DNA from: Hymenobacter oligotrophus
GTDB lineage: Bacteria > Bacteroidota > Bacteroidia > Cytophagales > Hymenobacteraceae
Assembly: GCF_003574965.1 (NCBI RefSeq)
Contig: NZ_CP032317.1
Span: 3,844,001-3,908,000 of the forward strand
Direction of reading: 5' to 3'
Length of the DNA: 64,000 nucleotides
Both the position numbers and the translations under genes were made by a program. This document shows, one piece after another, positions 52,183-60,402 of this stretch. The notes under the pieces are model-generated. The model did no database searches, was not told where the DNA came from, and was given only the letters and a program-made list of their open reading frames with translations. Numbering within the stretch: position 1 is the first letter of the stretch; the number at the start of each line of letters is the position of its first letter.

Positions 52183-52227
52183 ATAAACACCCGACGTCGG
52201 TCTCGTAAGCTGACGCCGGGTGTTTAT
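52183..52227 (+). terminator. Hairpin after the DUF4256 gene
   Basis: 11 perfect pairs (52183-52193 with 52217-52227) extended inward with one mismatch to a total stem of about 19, and T-rich sequence after it. The rest of this 430-base gap becomes AT-rich toward 52350-52400 and holds no gene. Confidence 0.7.
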
Positions 52228-52378
52228 GTATTTAAGTAAACGCAAAGCCTGCTTAGCCGCTGCTTATTCCACATATGCAGGCAGCAAGCAGCAGTTAGCG
52301 GGCCGCAATTTCTTTAGGGCGACTTAGCCCAATTGACCCTTACTAACCATGAAGGCTCAAAAAATATATCTGTTGTTT

Positions 52379-52391
52379 ATTGATTATCAAT
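52379..52391. promoter_or_regulatory. Candidate operator palindrome upstream of the DUF2975/XRE pair
   Basis: ATTGAT-T-ATCAAT, a 6+1+6 palindrome in the AT-rich region about 90 bases before the first start codon. It is a plausible binding site for the small XRE protein encoded by the second gene, but this is inferred from position only. Confidence 0.35.
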
Positions 52392-52479
52392 AAAAATTTA
52401 TCGAAAGTTGTTCAAGAAGAAGGCTGTTGCTGTAAGTAACAGCGCTCAACAAACCAACACCTTTCTACTACAACACCTT

Positions 52480-53007
52480 ATGAAAACCAAGTCAACGCTT
52501 GTTCTGACCATTATGCACGTCGTGTTCTGGGTCTTGCTTATTGGGTTGTGCGTCCAGACCGGATCCATTTTGATTTCATTTTTCGTGAGCGAGTTTATCA
52601 ACCCAGTGGGTGCGCAGAACTTGTACATGGGGTTGAACTTGGCTGCGCTAAAAAACTACGCCGAGGTGCACTACGTGGGTGTGGTATCCTTTATGGTGTA
52701 CTTCCTGGCGGTAAAAGCATACATGGCTTACTTGGTCATTCAGATTTTCCGAAAAATCGACTTCGCGGCGCCTTTCAGTTCGGAAATAGCTGCGCTGATA
52801 ACCAAAATCAGCCATAACGCTTTGGCAGCCGGCGTAGTAGCTATAGTGGCCAACAACTACACCAAATGGCTGCTGAAGAGCGTGTCGATTGACATCCCAA
52901 CTTGGTCGGGCGATGAGTTCCTGTTTCTGGCCGGCATCATCTTCATCATCGCGCAGGTATTTCAGAAGGGCACCGACATTCAGGCCGAAAACGCATTGAC
53001 GGTTTAA
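52480..53007 (+). CDS. DUF2975 family membrane protein
   Basis: A 175-residue membrane protein with four hydrophobic helices (first VLTIMHVVFWVLLIGLCVQT, last FLFLAGIIFIIAQVFQKG). This architecture and the immediately following small XRE gene are the standard DUF2975-XRE pair of Firmicutes and Bacteroidetes, thought to be a membrane-linked regulatory unit of unknown signal. ATG 52480 is used; upstream codons in frame look non-coding. Confidence 0.88.
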   Translation: MKTKSTLVLTIMHVVFWVLLIGLCVQTGSILISFFVSEFINPVGAQNLYMGLNLAALKNYAEVHYVGVVSFMVYFLAVKAYMAYLVIQIFRKIDFAAPFSSEIAALITKISHNALAAGVVAIVANNYTKWLLKSVSIDIPTWSGDEFLFLAGIIFIIAQVFQKGTDIQAENALTV

Positions 53008-53010
53008 CAA

Positions 53011-53211
53011 ATGCCGATAATCGTGAACCTGGATGTGATGATGGCCAAGCGCAAAATTTCGTTAAGCGAACTGTCGGAGAAAGTGGACTTGACGCTGGCT
53101 AACCTTTCCATTCTGAAAACGGGCAAAGCCAAAGCTGTACGCTTCAGTACGCTCGAAGCCCTGTGCAAAGCGCTGGACTGCCAACCCGGCGATTTATTGG
53201 AGTGTCGCTGA
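53011..53211 (+). CDS. Small XRE/Cro-type DNA-binding protein
   Basis: A 66-residue HTH protein (HTH_26 type). KRKISLSELSEKVDLTLANL and STLEALCKALDCQPGDLLEC carry the helix-turn-helix and C-terminal helix. It starts three bases after the DUF2975 stop, so translation is probably coupled. It is likely to regulate its own operon. The 96 bases after it lead to queG and contain no clear terminator. Confidence 0.9.
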   Translation: MPIIVNLDVMMAKRKISLSELSEKVDLTLANLSILKTGKAKAVRFSTLEALCKALDCQPGDLLECR

Positions 53212-53307
53212 ACCAAGCAGCAGGAACGCCGGGCCCGTGCTGAGTGTTGGAAGCAACGCTTAAGCCAGTAGCTCCTCGGCAGCGGCGTTATCCCGATCTT
53301 TGCCCGC

Positions 53308-54291
53308 ATGCTTGCCTCCGACATTATCCGCGCCGAACACACTGCCTTTATCAAACGGCGGGCGGCGGAGCTGGGCTTTATGGCCTGCGGTATTTCACGG
53401 GCTGAGTTTTTGGAGGAAGAAGCCCCTAGGTTGGAGCAGTGGCTCGCCAAAGGCATGCAGGGCCAAATGCGCTGGATGGAAAACCACTTCGACAAGCGCC
53501 TCGACCCGCGCCTGCTCGTGGACGGTGCCAAGTCGGTGATTTCGCTGCTGCTGAATTACTACCCGGCCGAGGAAGACCAGCAGCCCGACGATACGCTGAA
53601 GGTGAGTAAGTATGCTTACGGCCGCGACTATCACCACGTCATCAAAGACAAGCTGAAAACGCTTCTGCAGGACATGCAAGCGCACATCGGCGAGGTGGGC
53701 GGCCGCGCGTTCGTCGATTCGGCGCCGGTGCTCGATAAGGCTTGGGCCCGCAAAAGCGGCCTGGGCTGGGTCGGCAAGAATTCGAACCTGATTACGCCTG
53801 GCGCCGGCTCGTTTTATTTCATTGCCGAGCTGATTGTGGACGTGGAGCTAAGCTACGACGGCCCCATTCGCGACTATTGCGGCTCCTGCACGCGCTGCCT
53901 CGATGCATGCCCCACCCAGGCCATTACCGAGCCCTACGTGGTTGATGGCAGCAAGTGCATCAGCTACTTTACCATCGAGCTAAAAGAACAATTGCCCGCC
54001 GACGTACAAGGTCAGCTGGGCAATTGGATATTTGGCTGTGATATCTGCCAGGATGTGTGCCCCTGGAACCGCTTTTCGCGGGCCACGCAGGAGGAGCAAT
54101 TTCGGCCGCATCCGCAGCTAAAGGAGATGCGCCCGAGCCACTGGCATGAAATCACGCAGGAAGTGTTTCAGGCATTGTTTCGGCACTCGGCCGTGAAGCG
54201 CACCGGCTACCAGGGCCTCACGCGCAACATTCGGTTTGTGGCGGGCGAGCCGGCACTCGGCGCGCCCGCCACCAAGCCCGAGTTAAGCTAG
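53308..54291 (+). CDS. queG: Epoxyqueuosine reductase
   Basis: A 327-residue cobalamin- and Fe-S-dependent enzyme that completes queuosine synthesis in tRNA. Two ferredoxin-like clusters are seen: [15 protein letters not shown] (about residue 192) and [12 protein letters not shown] (about residue 246). The conserved Asp of [20 protein letters not shown] (catalytic region) is present. Length and domain order are normal. ATG 53308 is used; a degenerate -7 (GATCTTTG) lies just upstream. Confidence 0.95.
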   Translation: MLASDIIRAEHTAFIKRRAAELGFMACGISRAEFLEEEAPRLEQWLAKGMQGQMRWMENHFDKRLDPRLLVDGAKSVISLLLNYYPAEEDQQPDDTLKVSKYAYGRDYHHVIKDKLKTLLQDMQAHIGEVGGRAFVDSAPVLDKAWARKSGLGWVGKNSNLITPGAGSFYFIAELIVDVELSYDGPIRDYCGSCTRCLDACPTQAITEPYVVDGSKCISYFTIELKEQLPADVQGQLGNWIFGCDICQDVCPWNRFSRATQEEQFRPHPQLKEMRPSHWHEITQEVFQALFRHSAVKRTGYQGLTRNIRFVAGEPALGAPATKPELS

Positions 54292-54477
54292 GCGCACCTG
54301 CCGGAAAACCCGGTTGAGCACGCGGCGGTAAAGTTTGGAGAACTGCTGGTAACACCACGCCTTAAGTTGGCTTACTTCGTCGGGCACGAGCGTACGCAGG
54401 GCCTTGCGAAGTTCCTTTTCGAACAGCATTCGATCGAAGCTGACTTTTTGTAGGATGGTTTTTACATATTCCAGCAT
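54283..54477 (-). CDS. Small basic helical protein
   Basis: A 64-residue basic protein ([20 protein letters not shown], then [15 protein letters not shown]), predicted all helical, no membrane segment. Its 3' end overlaps the queG stop by nine bases. Not assigned to a family, though similar small ORFs are common in this group. The 200-base region upstream to the ferritin terminator is AT-rich and contains no other gene. Confidence 0.5.
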   Translation of the reverse strand: MLEYVKTILQKVSFDRMLFEKELRKALRTLVPDEVSQLKAWCYQQFSKLYRRVLNRVFRQVRLA

Positions 54478-54649
54478 TGTAGTAAGTGATAGTGTTTTGG
54501 GTGGGGTAAAAACGCCATCTGTGTAGCGGCGGCTCTCTATACGTTCAACAACAAAAAAGGCTGATGCAACTTTAGAGCGACCGTTTCGCTACGGAGAAAG
54601 GTACAATATTTAAAAATGAAAATGCAAGGCTATTGTTTAGCCAAGGGCA

Positions 54650-54690
54650 AAAAATAATCCCCCGTTAAGCTCGTCTTAACGGGGGATTAA
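54650..54690 (-). terminator. Terminator of the third ferritin-like module
   Basis: Perfect 14-pair stem (54656-54669 with 54675-54688) and, on the minus strand, a T-rich tail. It lies 22 bases past the last ferritin-like gene. Confidence 0.9.
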
Positions 54691-54709
54691 CGTTCAGGCT
54701 TGCAGCGAC

Positions 54710-55597
54710 CTAGGCGGTAAACAGCGCCACCACGGCCTGCACGGCTGCGGCCGTAAGCGGCTCGTCGAGGGCCTCGGTGGCGGCCGCGCGTTTTTCGGCG
54801 TCGGTAAGGGCCGGTGTAATGGGCAGCAGCGGCGTAAGCGTGGTTAGGTCAATTTCGCGGCTAACCGTAACGAGCTGGCGTACGCGGTCTTCGCCAGCGT
54901 ATACCGGGGCAGTGGCAGTGGGCACGGGGCCGCCGTTATCGGTGCCGCTAACCCAATGCTTTACGGCGGCGCCGCGTTGGCGGCGCAGCTGGCGCAAGTG
55001 CGCCGCATGGCGGGCCTCAGTGGCCAGGCCGCGGTTGGCAAGCACCAGGAGGGCATCGTTGCTGAGGAGTGCGGCAAGCTGCCCTAGGTAAGCGCGCACG
55101 CTCAAATCCTCGAGGGTTTGCGCCACGGCCAGCATGGTTTCGGTGTTCGAAAACACATCGGCAAATGCCGCGGCTTGCGTGCCGCCCCGGCTGCCCGTGA
55201 AATCGTAGCGGGGGCGCGCGGGTATTTGTCCGCCCGAGTTGGCTATCAGGGCTTCGAACCGAACGATGTGCTGGCGCTGCTGGGCCCGGATCAGCGTAAG
55301 ATCGGGCTGGATATCGGCCGGCACCAACGATGCCGACACGGGCGGCGTAACGGCAATATCGCCCAGCACGCGGCTGTAAAATTCATCTTGCAGCCACTCC
55401 ACCTGCAGCAAGAGCAGCAACGCGTCGAGCTGGGTGCCGGCGCGCTGCGCCATGGCTGGCTGCGCCACGGCACCTAGGGCCAGTGGCAGGGTGGCAGCGG
55501 CCGTGCGGGCCAGCTGCGTAAGCGCCCCGCGGCGGGCCGTGGGCTGCTCCGAGGCGTCGGCGGTTGCCAGTTGGTTTAAAAGCGAAAGCAAATTCAT
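54710..55597 (-). CDS. Ferritin-like partner protein, module 3 (diverged)
   Basis: A 295-residue exported protein of the Ferritin_2-like class. N-terminus MNLLSLLNQL matches the other partners; ARRGALTQL then a hydrophobic stretch ending AMAQ is a Tat-like or Sec signal. Helix A has LQVEWLQDEFYSRVL, helix C TLEDLSVRAYLG and helix D ATEARHAAHLRQLR. The helix-B ExxH is altered to QRQH, losing a ligand. The C-terminus keeps the partner-specific LDEPL motif. Its TAG stop lies in CCTAGG. It follows the module-3 lipoprotein by 15 bases. Confidence 0.82.
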   Translation of the reverse strand: MNLLSLLNQLATADASEQPTARRGALTQLARTAAATLPLALGAVAQPAMAQRAGTQLDALLLLLQVEWLQDEFYSRVLGDIAVTPPVSASLVPADIQPDLTLIRAQQRQHIVRFEALIANSGGQIPARPRYDFTGSRGGTQAAAFADVFSNTETMLAVAQTLEDLSVRAYLGQLAALLSNDALLVLANRGLATEARHAAHLRQLRRQRGAAVKHWVSGTDNGGPVPTATAPVYAGEDRVRQLVTVSREIDLTTLTPLLPITPALTDAEKRAAATEALDEPLTAAAVQAVVALFTA

Positions 55598-55612
55598 GAG
55601 AGGAGGCCGGCC

Positions 55613-56344
55613 TTAGGTGGTGGGTAAGCCGTTGCCGGTAATGGGCAAGGCGGTGTACTTGCTGAGCTCGGTGAGCACCGCGGCCGGCGCCAGCGCCAGG
55701 CCGAAACCGGCATCGGCGCCGGTATTGGGCACTACCTCGGCAGCGGCAAAGGAGCCCGGCTGCAGCAAATCGCGCACGGCAGCGGAGTGGCGGCTTTCGG
55801 TAGCCGTAAGGCGAGTCACGAGCTGAATGTAAACCGCCGAAGAAAACAGCTGCACCGCGCCGCACAAGGCGGCCGCGCCTAGGTCTTCGATGGTGCGGGC
55901 AGCCGCCAGCACGCCCTGCCGGCTGGTAAGGGCAAAGGTGCCGTAGTTGAACTCGAAGGCTACCAAGCTGCTAACCCCTAGGTCACTCACCAACGAGTTT
56001 TCTTTGATGACGCTGGCCAGCAAATCGCGGTGCATCAGCTCGTGGCGGTAAATGTCGCGCAGCACGGCTAAATCGGCAGCGCTGAGGTCAGGGGCCGGAG
56101 TGGCCAGCACGCGCTGGTAGAAATCGGCCGAGAAGCGCTCCAGCAAAAACAGGTACGAAACCAAGCCCGCGTCGCCGGTGGGCAGCTCGAAGGAGGTAGG
56201 GGCCGGGGTGGGCTCGGGGTCATCGTCGTCGCCGCAGGCCGCCAGCAGCAGCGAAGCGGCGGTAAAGGCACCGGCCTGGCGCAAAAACGTGCGGCGGGGC
56301 GGTACTTCCGGTTGCGGACGGAAAGCAGACTGTGCGTCGGACAT
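55613..56344 (-). CDS. Ferritin-like Tat lipoprotein, module 3
   Basis: A 243-residue protein with a twin-arginine type signal (PPRRTFLRQAG) and lipobox LLLAACGDDDDPEP. The Asp-rich stretch after the lipid cysteine resembles the Bacteroidetes surface-export signal. Ferritin-like ligands are all present: ERFSADFY in helix A, HELMH (helix B), IEDLGAAAL (helix C) and ATESRH (helix D). It is the most divergent of the three lipoproteins. ATG 56344 is 42 bases downstream of a good -7 element. Confidence 0.84.
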   Translation of the reverse strand: MSDAQSAFRPQPEVPPRRTFLRQAGAFTAASLLLAACGDDDDPEPTPAPTSFELPTGDAGLVSYLFLLERFSADFYQRVLATPAPDLSAADLAVLRDIYRHELMHRDLLASVIKENSLVSDLGVSSLVAFEFNYGTFALTSRQGVLAAARTIEDLGAAALCGAVQLFSSAVYIQLVTRLTATESRHSAAVRDLLQPGSFAAAEVVPNTGADAGFGLALAPAAVLTELSKYTALPITGNGLPTT

Positions 56345-56385
56345 GCGTAGAAAAAATGCGTAGCGGCCAGCAACGGCCTGAACAG

Positions 56386-56393
56386 CAAAGGTA
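56386..56393 (-). promoter_or_regulatory. -7 element for ferritin-like module 3
   Basis: TACCTTTG on the minus strand, about 42 bases upstream of the module-3 lipoprotein start, between it and the module-2 terminator. This supports separate transcription of module 3. Confidence 0.55.
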
Positions 56394-56476
56394 GTCCGTT
56401 CGGGCCGAAATGAAGCAGCCGTTTCGGTACCGAGCCGCCCCGCCGCCAAAGCGTTGCACGGCACCTAGGCGCGGCG

Positions 56477-56512
56477 CAAAAAAAAGGCGGCCCCTCGTGC
56501 GAGGGGCCGCCT
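56477..56512 (-). terminator. Terminator of ferritin-like module 2
   Basis: Perfect 13-pair stem (56485-56497 with 56500-56512) followed on the minus strand by about nine T residues. Confidence 0.92.
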
Positions 56513-56536
56513 GGGCTTGTTTTGGCTAGGTGGCAC

Positions 56537-57475
56537 CTAGGCAAACAGCACCGTGTTACCGGGAGCCCGGAACAAGCGGGCAATGCTCTTCACGGTGTTG
56601 GCGTCGAGCGGCTCGTCGAACGACTCGGAAGCGCCGGCCACCGTAATGGCCACGCCGGTGGTGTTGGTCTGGATGTTCACACCGGCCTGCGTAATGTTGC
56701 TTTCGGCCGGGAAGAAGATATCGGTAGCGCCGCCGGTGGCCGGAGTGCCCGGGCCGTAAATCGGGGTGGTGGTGGGAGGTGCCGAGCCGCCGTTGTCGGT
56801 ACCCGAAATCCAGCTCTTCGGTTTCTGGTTAAGGTTGTTCATGTCGGGCATGGCGCCGGGGCTGCCGCGCCGGATGGAGCGGATGTGCGACGAGTGGCGT
56901 GCCTCCACCGAGTGAATGTTCAGAGCGGCTTCCAACAAATCTTTGTTGGGCATCAGCACGGGGGCGCCGCCTTTGTAGGCACGCACGCCGGTGTCAACAA
57001 AGCCCTGGGCTACCCCAAAGTACGTGGCCTGGTTGGTGAACACATCCGGGAAACGGCCGCCGCCGGTGTAGTCGAACGCAGTAACGGGCGGGTCGGTTTG
57101 GCTGAATGCCTGCGAACCCAGGGCGCCGCGCAGCACCTTGATGTGACCCGACTCGTCGTTGCGAATTTTCTCGATGCCGGGGCGCTCGGCGGCCGGAATC
57201 AGGTTGGCCGATTTCAGGCCTGTATCATAGAAGTAGAACTCCAGGTACTCGAGCTGCAAAGCCAGGTTTAGCACGGCCGCAATTTCGGCGGGCAAAGTGC
57301 CGGTTTGGCCGTAAGCGCGCGTAAACAAGCCGCTGAACAGGGCCGGCAGGGTAGCAGCCGTTACGGCTTTGCCCATGGTGCCGAAGTGCTTGAACACGCG
57401 CCGACGCGAGTCGAACCGGTCGTACACTTCGGGGTCTACTTTTTCTATCTCGGAAATAAGTTTAAACAGATCCAT
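56537..57475 (-). CDS. Ferritin-like partner protein, module 2
   Basis: A 312-residue exported ferritin-like protein. N-terminus MDLFKLISEIEKVDPEVYDR, then SRRRVFKHFG, a Tat-like motif, and a hydrophobic stretch to AYGQ. Helix A: LEYLEFYFYDTG; helix B: NDESGHIKVL; helix D: VEARHSSHIRSIR. In helix C the usual FEDLG is FVDTG, so one expected ligand Glu is Val. The C-terminal part shares PAESNITQAGVNI and SFDEPL with the module-1 partner. It starts 42 bases after the module-2 lipoprotein stop. Confidence 0.85.
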   Translation of the reverse strand: MDLFKLISEIEKVDPEVYDRFDSRRRVFKHFGTMGKAVTAATLPALFSGLFTRAYGQTGTLPAEIAAVLNLALQLEYLEFYFYDTGLKSANLIPAAERPGIEKIRNDESGHIKVLRGALGSQAFSQTDPPVTAFDYTGGGRFPDVFTNQATYFGVAQGFVDTGVRAYKGGAPVLMPNKDLLEAALNIHSVEARHSSHIRSIRRGSPGAMPDMNNLNQKPKSWISGTDNGGSAPPTTTPIYGPGTPATGGATDIFFPAESNITQAGVNIQTNTTGVAITVAGASESFDEPLDANTVKSIARLFRAPGNTVLFA

Positions 57476-57517
57476 GATCGGAAGAGGCTAAGATTGATGG
57501 GGTGATACTGCAGGCGA

Positions 57518-58282
57518 CTAGCGCAAGCTGTTGGCGCTCAGTTTCGAGCCTTGCTTGAGAAACTGGTTGGCCGTGGTTAGCACTTCGGCGGGGCGCTTGG
57601 AGCGCTCGAGGCCGGTGCCGTTGCCCACACCCGGGCCCGAGGTGGCCGAGGTAGGCGAGAACAAGTCCACCACATCGTTGTCGACAAACGAGTTGTATGC
57701 TAGCAGGTCGCGAATTAGGGCCGCGTGGCGTGCCTCAACCGATACAATTTTGCCTGCAATCACCAAGTAAGCAGGCGTTTGAATAAAACGCCCGGCGCCG
57801 TTGTACGCCGCAACGCCTAGGTCTTCGAACGCTTTGGCGGCATTGAGCACGCTGCTGCGGTCGTTGAAATTGATAGAGGAAAAATCGGGCTCGAGCTGTT
57901 TGATAGCGGCACTGCCCAGCGCAGTTTTAAAGAAATCGGCGTGGGCTTTTTCATGCACGGCCAAGTCGTCGAGAATCATGCGCTCGGCGCTGCTGGCATT
58001 CAGGCCCGTGTAGTAGGTGCCGGTTTTAATTTGAGCGTAGAAAGCGGCCTCCAACTGCTCCAGCGCATAGGCGTAGTTGAGTACCCCGTTGTCGCCCGAC
58101 CCCACGTCGATGGCATTGGCAACTTCGTCGTCGTCATCGTCGCCGCAGCCGGCGAGCAGCAAGCCAGTAGCGCAGGCCGAAAAGCCCGCATAACGCAAAA
58201 ACGAGCGCCGTTGAATGGGTTGCAAGAGCGCGCTGCCCTGCGCTGCCTCCTCCTGCTCAGGAGAGTGTTTGGTCGTGGCCAT
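57518..58282 (-). CDS. Ferritin-like Tat lipoprotein, module 2
   Basis: A 254-residue protein: twin-arginine motif QRRSFLRYAG, hydrophobic region and lipobox LLAGCGDDDDDEV with an Asp run. Ferritin-like helices: LEQLEAAFYAQ (A), VHEKAHADFF (B), FEDLGVAAYNG (C), VEARHAALIRD (D), all ligands intact. By family knowledge PF13668-type proteins include plant desiccation-related PCC13-62; biochemical role is untested. ATG 58282 is preceded by a 300-base gap with an AT-rich block (58440-58470) but no clear promoter. Confidence 0.86.
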   Translation of the reverse strand: MATTKHSPEQEEAAQGSALLQPIQRRSFLRYAGFSACATGLLLAGCGDDDDDEVANAIDVGSGDNGVLNYAYALEQLEAAFYAQIKTGTYYTGLNASSAERMILDDLAVHEKAHADFFKTALGSAAIKQLEPDFSSINFNDRSSVLNAAKAFEDLGVAAYNGAGRFIQTPAYLVIAGKIVSVEARHAALIRDLLAYNSFVDNDVVDLFSPTSATSGPGVGNGTGLERSKRPAEVLTTANQFLKQGSKLSANSLR

Positions 58283-58524
58283 ACAAAAGGGTTAGGGTTT
58301 TGGTTGGTAAAAGCAAGAGCAATAAGCATCTGACCCAAGTCGGATTCCGGACTTGGGGAAGAAGTAAACCGAACGGGAAGGGGGAGGAATTGCAACCCTT
58401 TACGCTTTCCTTGGCACGCAAGGTTGTAGTCGAGCTTGCTTTTTTATTATATTATATAAGTTTAATGTAGTTGCTACCGTGCTTCACGGCCTTGCTGTTG
58501 CGCTTGGTGCCCTGTACTAACCGC

Positions 58525-58570
58525 CCAAAAACACGCCAGGCCGGCCTTCTCACGAAGGCCGGCCTGGCGG
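58525..58570 (-). terminator. Terminator of ferritin-like module 1
   Basis: Perfect 16-pair stem (58534-58549 with 58554-58569), 4-base loop, and five T residues on the minus strand. Confidence 0.9.
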
Positions 58571-58588
58571 CAAAAAGAGTTGGGTGCG

Positions 58589-59422
58589 TTAAGCCCGCAC
58601 GTAGGGCGTAGCCAGCGTGGTTACGGTGCCGCGGTCGAGCGGCTCGTCGAAGGCTTCGCTTACTTCGGCAGCGGTGTAGCCCAGCGAGGTAAGGTTTACG
58701 CCGCCCTGCGACACGTTGTCTTCGGCGGGATGGTCGGCCACGGGGTTGCCGCCGCCGTAAATGGGCTCGGGCGCGCCGTTGGCCGCTTTGTTGGTAATCC
58801 AGCCGAATTGCTGCACGCCACCGCCGGCTGCGGCGCGGCGCATCATCCGGATGTGGGCCGCGTGGCGGGCCTCAACCGAGTGAATTTGCAGCGCGGTTTG
58901 CAGCAGGTTGTTCGGAGCACCCTTCAGGGCGCCGGCCTGGCCTTTGTAAGCGCGTACCCCTAGGTCTTCAAAAGCTTGCGCAAACGTCAGGAACGAGTTG
59001 TAGGTAGCAAAGGCGTTGCCGAAATCGAAGCCGCGCGGAGCCGGCGCTGCGGCGCTGCCCAAGGCCGAGGCCAGCAGCTGTACGTGCGCGGTTTCGTTGT
59101 CTTTGATTTTCTGGATGGCGTTGCGTGCGGCGCTGCCCGAGGTGAGGTTGGCAGCCAGGGTAGGCGCAGCCAAGGCCTGCACGTAAAACGCTTCTTCGAG
59201 GCGCTCCAGCAGCAGGGCGTAGTTCAGCACGTCGTTCACGCTGCTGCCCGATTGGGCCAGTGCTTTGTTGAACACCGAGCCGATGGCGATGGGGGCCGAG
59301 GCCAGGGCAAATTTCTTGGCTATGTTGCCCAGCGACGCAAACGCATCGCGACGGGAATTGAGTCGGCCCATTACCTCGGGGTCAACTTGTTCCAGGTCGG
59401 AAAGAATCTTGAACAGGTTCAT
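58589..59422 (-). CDS. Ferritin-like partner protein, module 1
   Basis: A 277-residue exported protein: MNLFKILSDLEQVDPEVMGR, SRRDAFASLG, then a hydrophobic stretch ending ALAQ. All four ligand motifs are present: LERLEEAFYVQ, DNETAHVQLL, FEDLGVRAYKG and VEARHAAHIRMM. The C-terminal ~90 residues are Gly/Asn-rich and end with AFDEPLDRGTVTTL. It is the most complete of the three partners and follows the module-1 lipoprotein by 32 bases. Confidence 0.86.
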   Translation of the reverse strand: MNLFKILSDLEQVDPEVMGRLNSRRDAFASLGNIAKKFALASAPIAIGSVFNKALAQSGSSVNDVLNYALLLERLEEAFYVQALAAPTLAANLTSGSAARNAIQKIKDNETAHVQLLASALGSAAAPAPRGFDFGNAFATYNSFLTFAQAFEDLGVRAYKGQAGALKGAPNNLLQTALQIHSVEARHAAHIRMMRRAAAGGGVQQFGWITNKAANGAPEPIYGGGNPVADHPAEDNVSQGGVNLTSLGYTAAEVSEAFDEPLDRGTVTTLATPYVRA

Positions 59423-59454
59423 TGCAGGAAAATCTAGCAGGGTTGAGGAATGGA

Positions 59455-60162
59455 CTAGCGGCCGACCTGGCTACCGTCGATTTTATCTTTGATGAAGGGC
59501 TGCGCGGCCGCCAGCACGTCGGCTACCGGCAAAGCCTGGTCGAGGCCTTGGGCATTCACCACATCGTTGGCGAAAGAGCCGTTGCTGATCAGGTCGCGAA
59601 TCATGGCCGCGTGGCGTGCCTCAACCGACACGATTTTGCCGGCCAGCGTTAGGAAAGCCGTGCTCTGGAGCAGCGGGCCGGCGCCGTTGTAAGCGGCTAC
59701 GCCTAGGTCCTCGAACGTACGGGCCGTAGTCAGCACGCTGGTGCGGTCGTTGAAATTCACTTTCGAGAAGTCGGGCGTAAGGCCTTTGATAGCATTGTTG
59801 GCCAGCGCGGCTTTAAAAAAATCGCGGTGCACGGCCTCGTGCTTGGCAATGGCTTGCATAATGGTGCGCTCGTCGGTTGTGATGCCGCTGTAGGGCGTAG
59901 CCACCACCTGTGCGTAGAAAGCGGCTTCGAGCTGCTCCAGGGCGTAGGCGTAGTTGAGCACGCCGATGTCGCCCGAGCCGAGCTTCACGGCGTCAGTCGC
60001 CATGTCATCGTCGTCGTCATCGTCGCAGCCGGCGAGCAGCAGGCCAGTGGCGCAGGCAGTTAGCCCGCTGTAGCGCAAAAACAAGCGGCGGTCGATGGGC
60101 TGAACCAGCCGGTTGCCCACGCTTGTCTCCTCGGGGCCGGTGTGGTGTTGTTGGGTGGCCAT
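59455..60162 (-). CDS. Ferritin-like Tat lipoprotein, module 1
   Basis: A 235-residue protein. Arg25-Arg26 in DRRLFLRYSG is the twin-arginine motif; lipid cysteine 46 is followed by seven Asp. Ligand candidates: Glu79 (EQLEAAFY), Glu109/His112 (HEAVH), Glu151 (FEDLG), Glu181/His184 (EARH). Tat export would mean the protein folds, perhaps with metal, before crossing the inner membrane. It is divergent from the BatD-like gene at 60403; the 240-base gap between them has two CCTAGG copies and no clear -7 on this strand. Confidence 0.86.
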   Translation of the reverse strand: MATQQHHTGPEETSVGNRLVQPIDRRLFLRYSGLTACATGLLLAGCDDDDDDDMATDAVKLGSGDIGVLNYAYALEQLEAAFYAQVVATPYSGITTDERTIMQAIAKHEAVHRDFFKAALANNAIKGLTPDFSKVNFNDRTSVLTTARTFEDLGVAAYNGAGPLLQSTAFLTLAGKIVSVEARHAAMIRDLISNGSFANDVVNAQGLDQALPVADVLAAAQPFIKDKIDGSQVGR

Positions 60163-60402
60163 GTGAAAGTGAAATGGTTGGTGAACGAATAAGTATGCGG
60201 CACTCCCGCATTGCCTGCCGGGCCGCTTGCCCTAGGTGGTTGCGCCTGCCACGCAGCAGGTGGAGTTGCCGAGACTTACGCCAGAGTGGATAGATTGGAT
60301 TTCGGCGTTGTATTATTTTCTTACAGTTGGGCCTAGGTATCCTCCCATGGGTGCAGTGCAGCCGCGAGGCAAAAGGCCGCTGCCGAGCACCCACCGCGTT
60401 TT

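Noticed and set aside
59999-60030. Asp runs in the ferritin-like lipoproteins as sequencing errors
   Set aside because: The runs recur in three separate genes at the same place after the lipid cysteine and mix GAC/GAT codons, so they look genuine.
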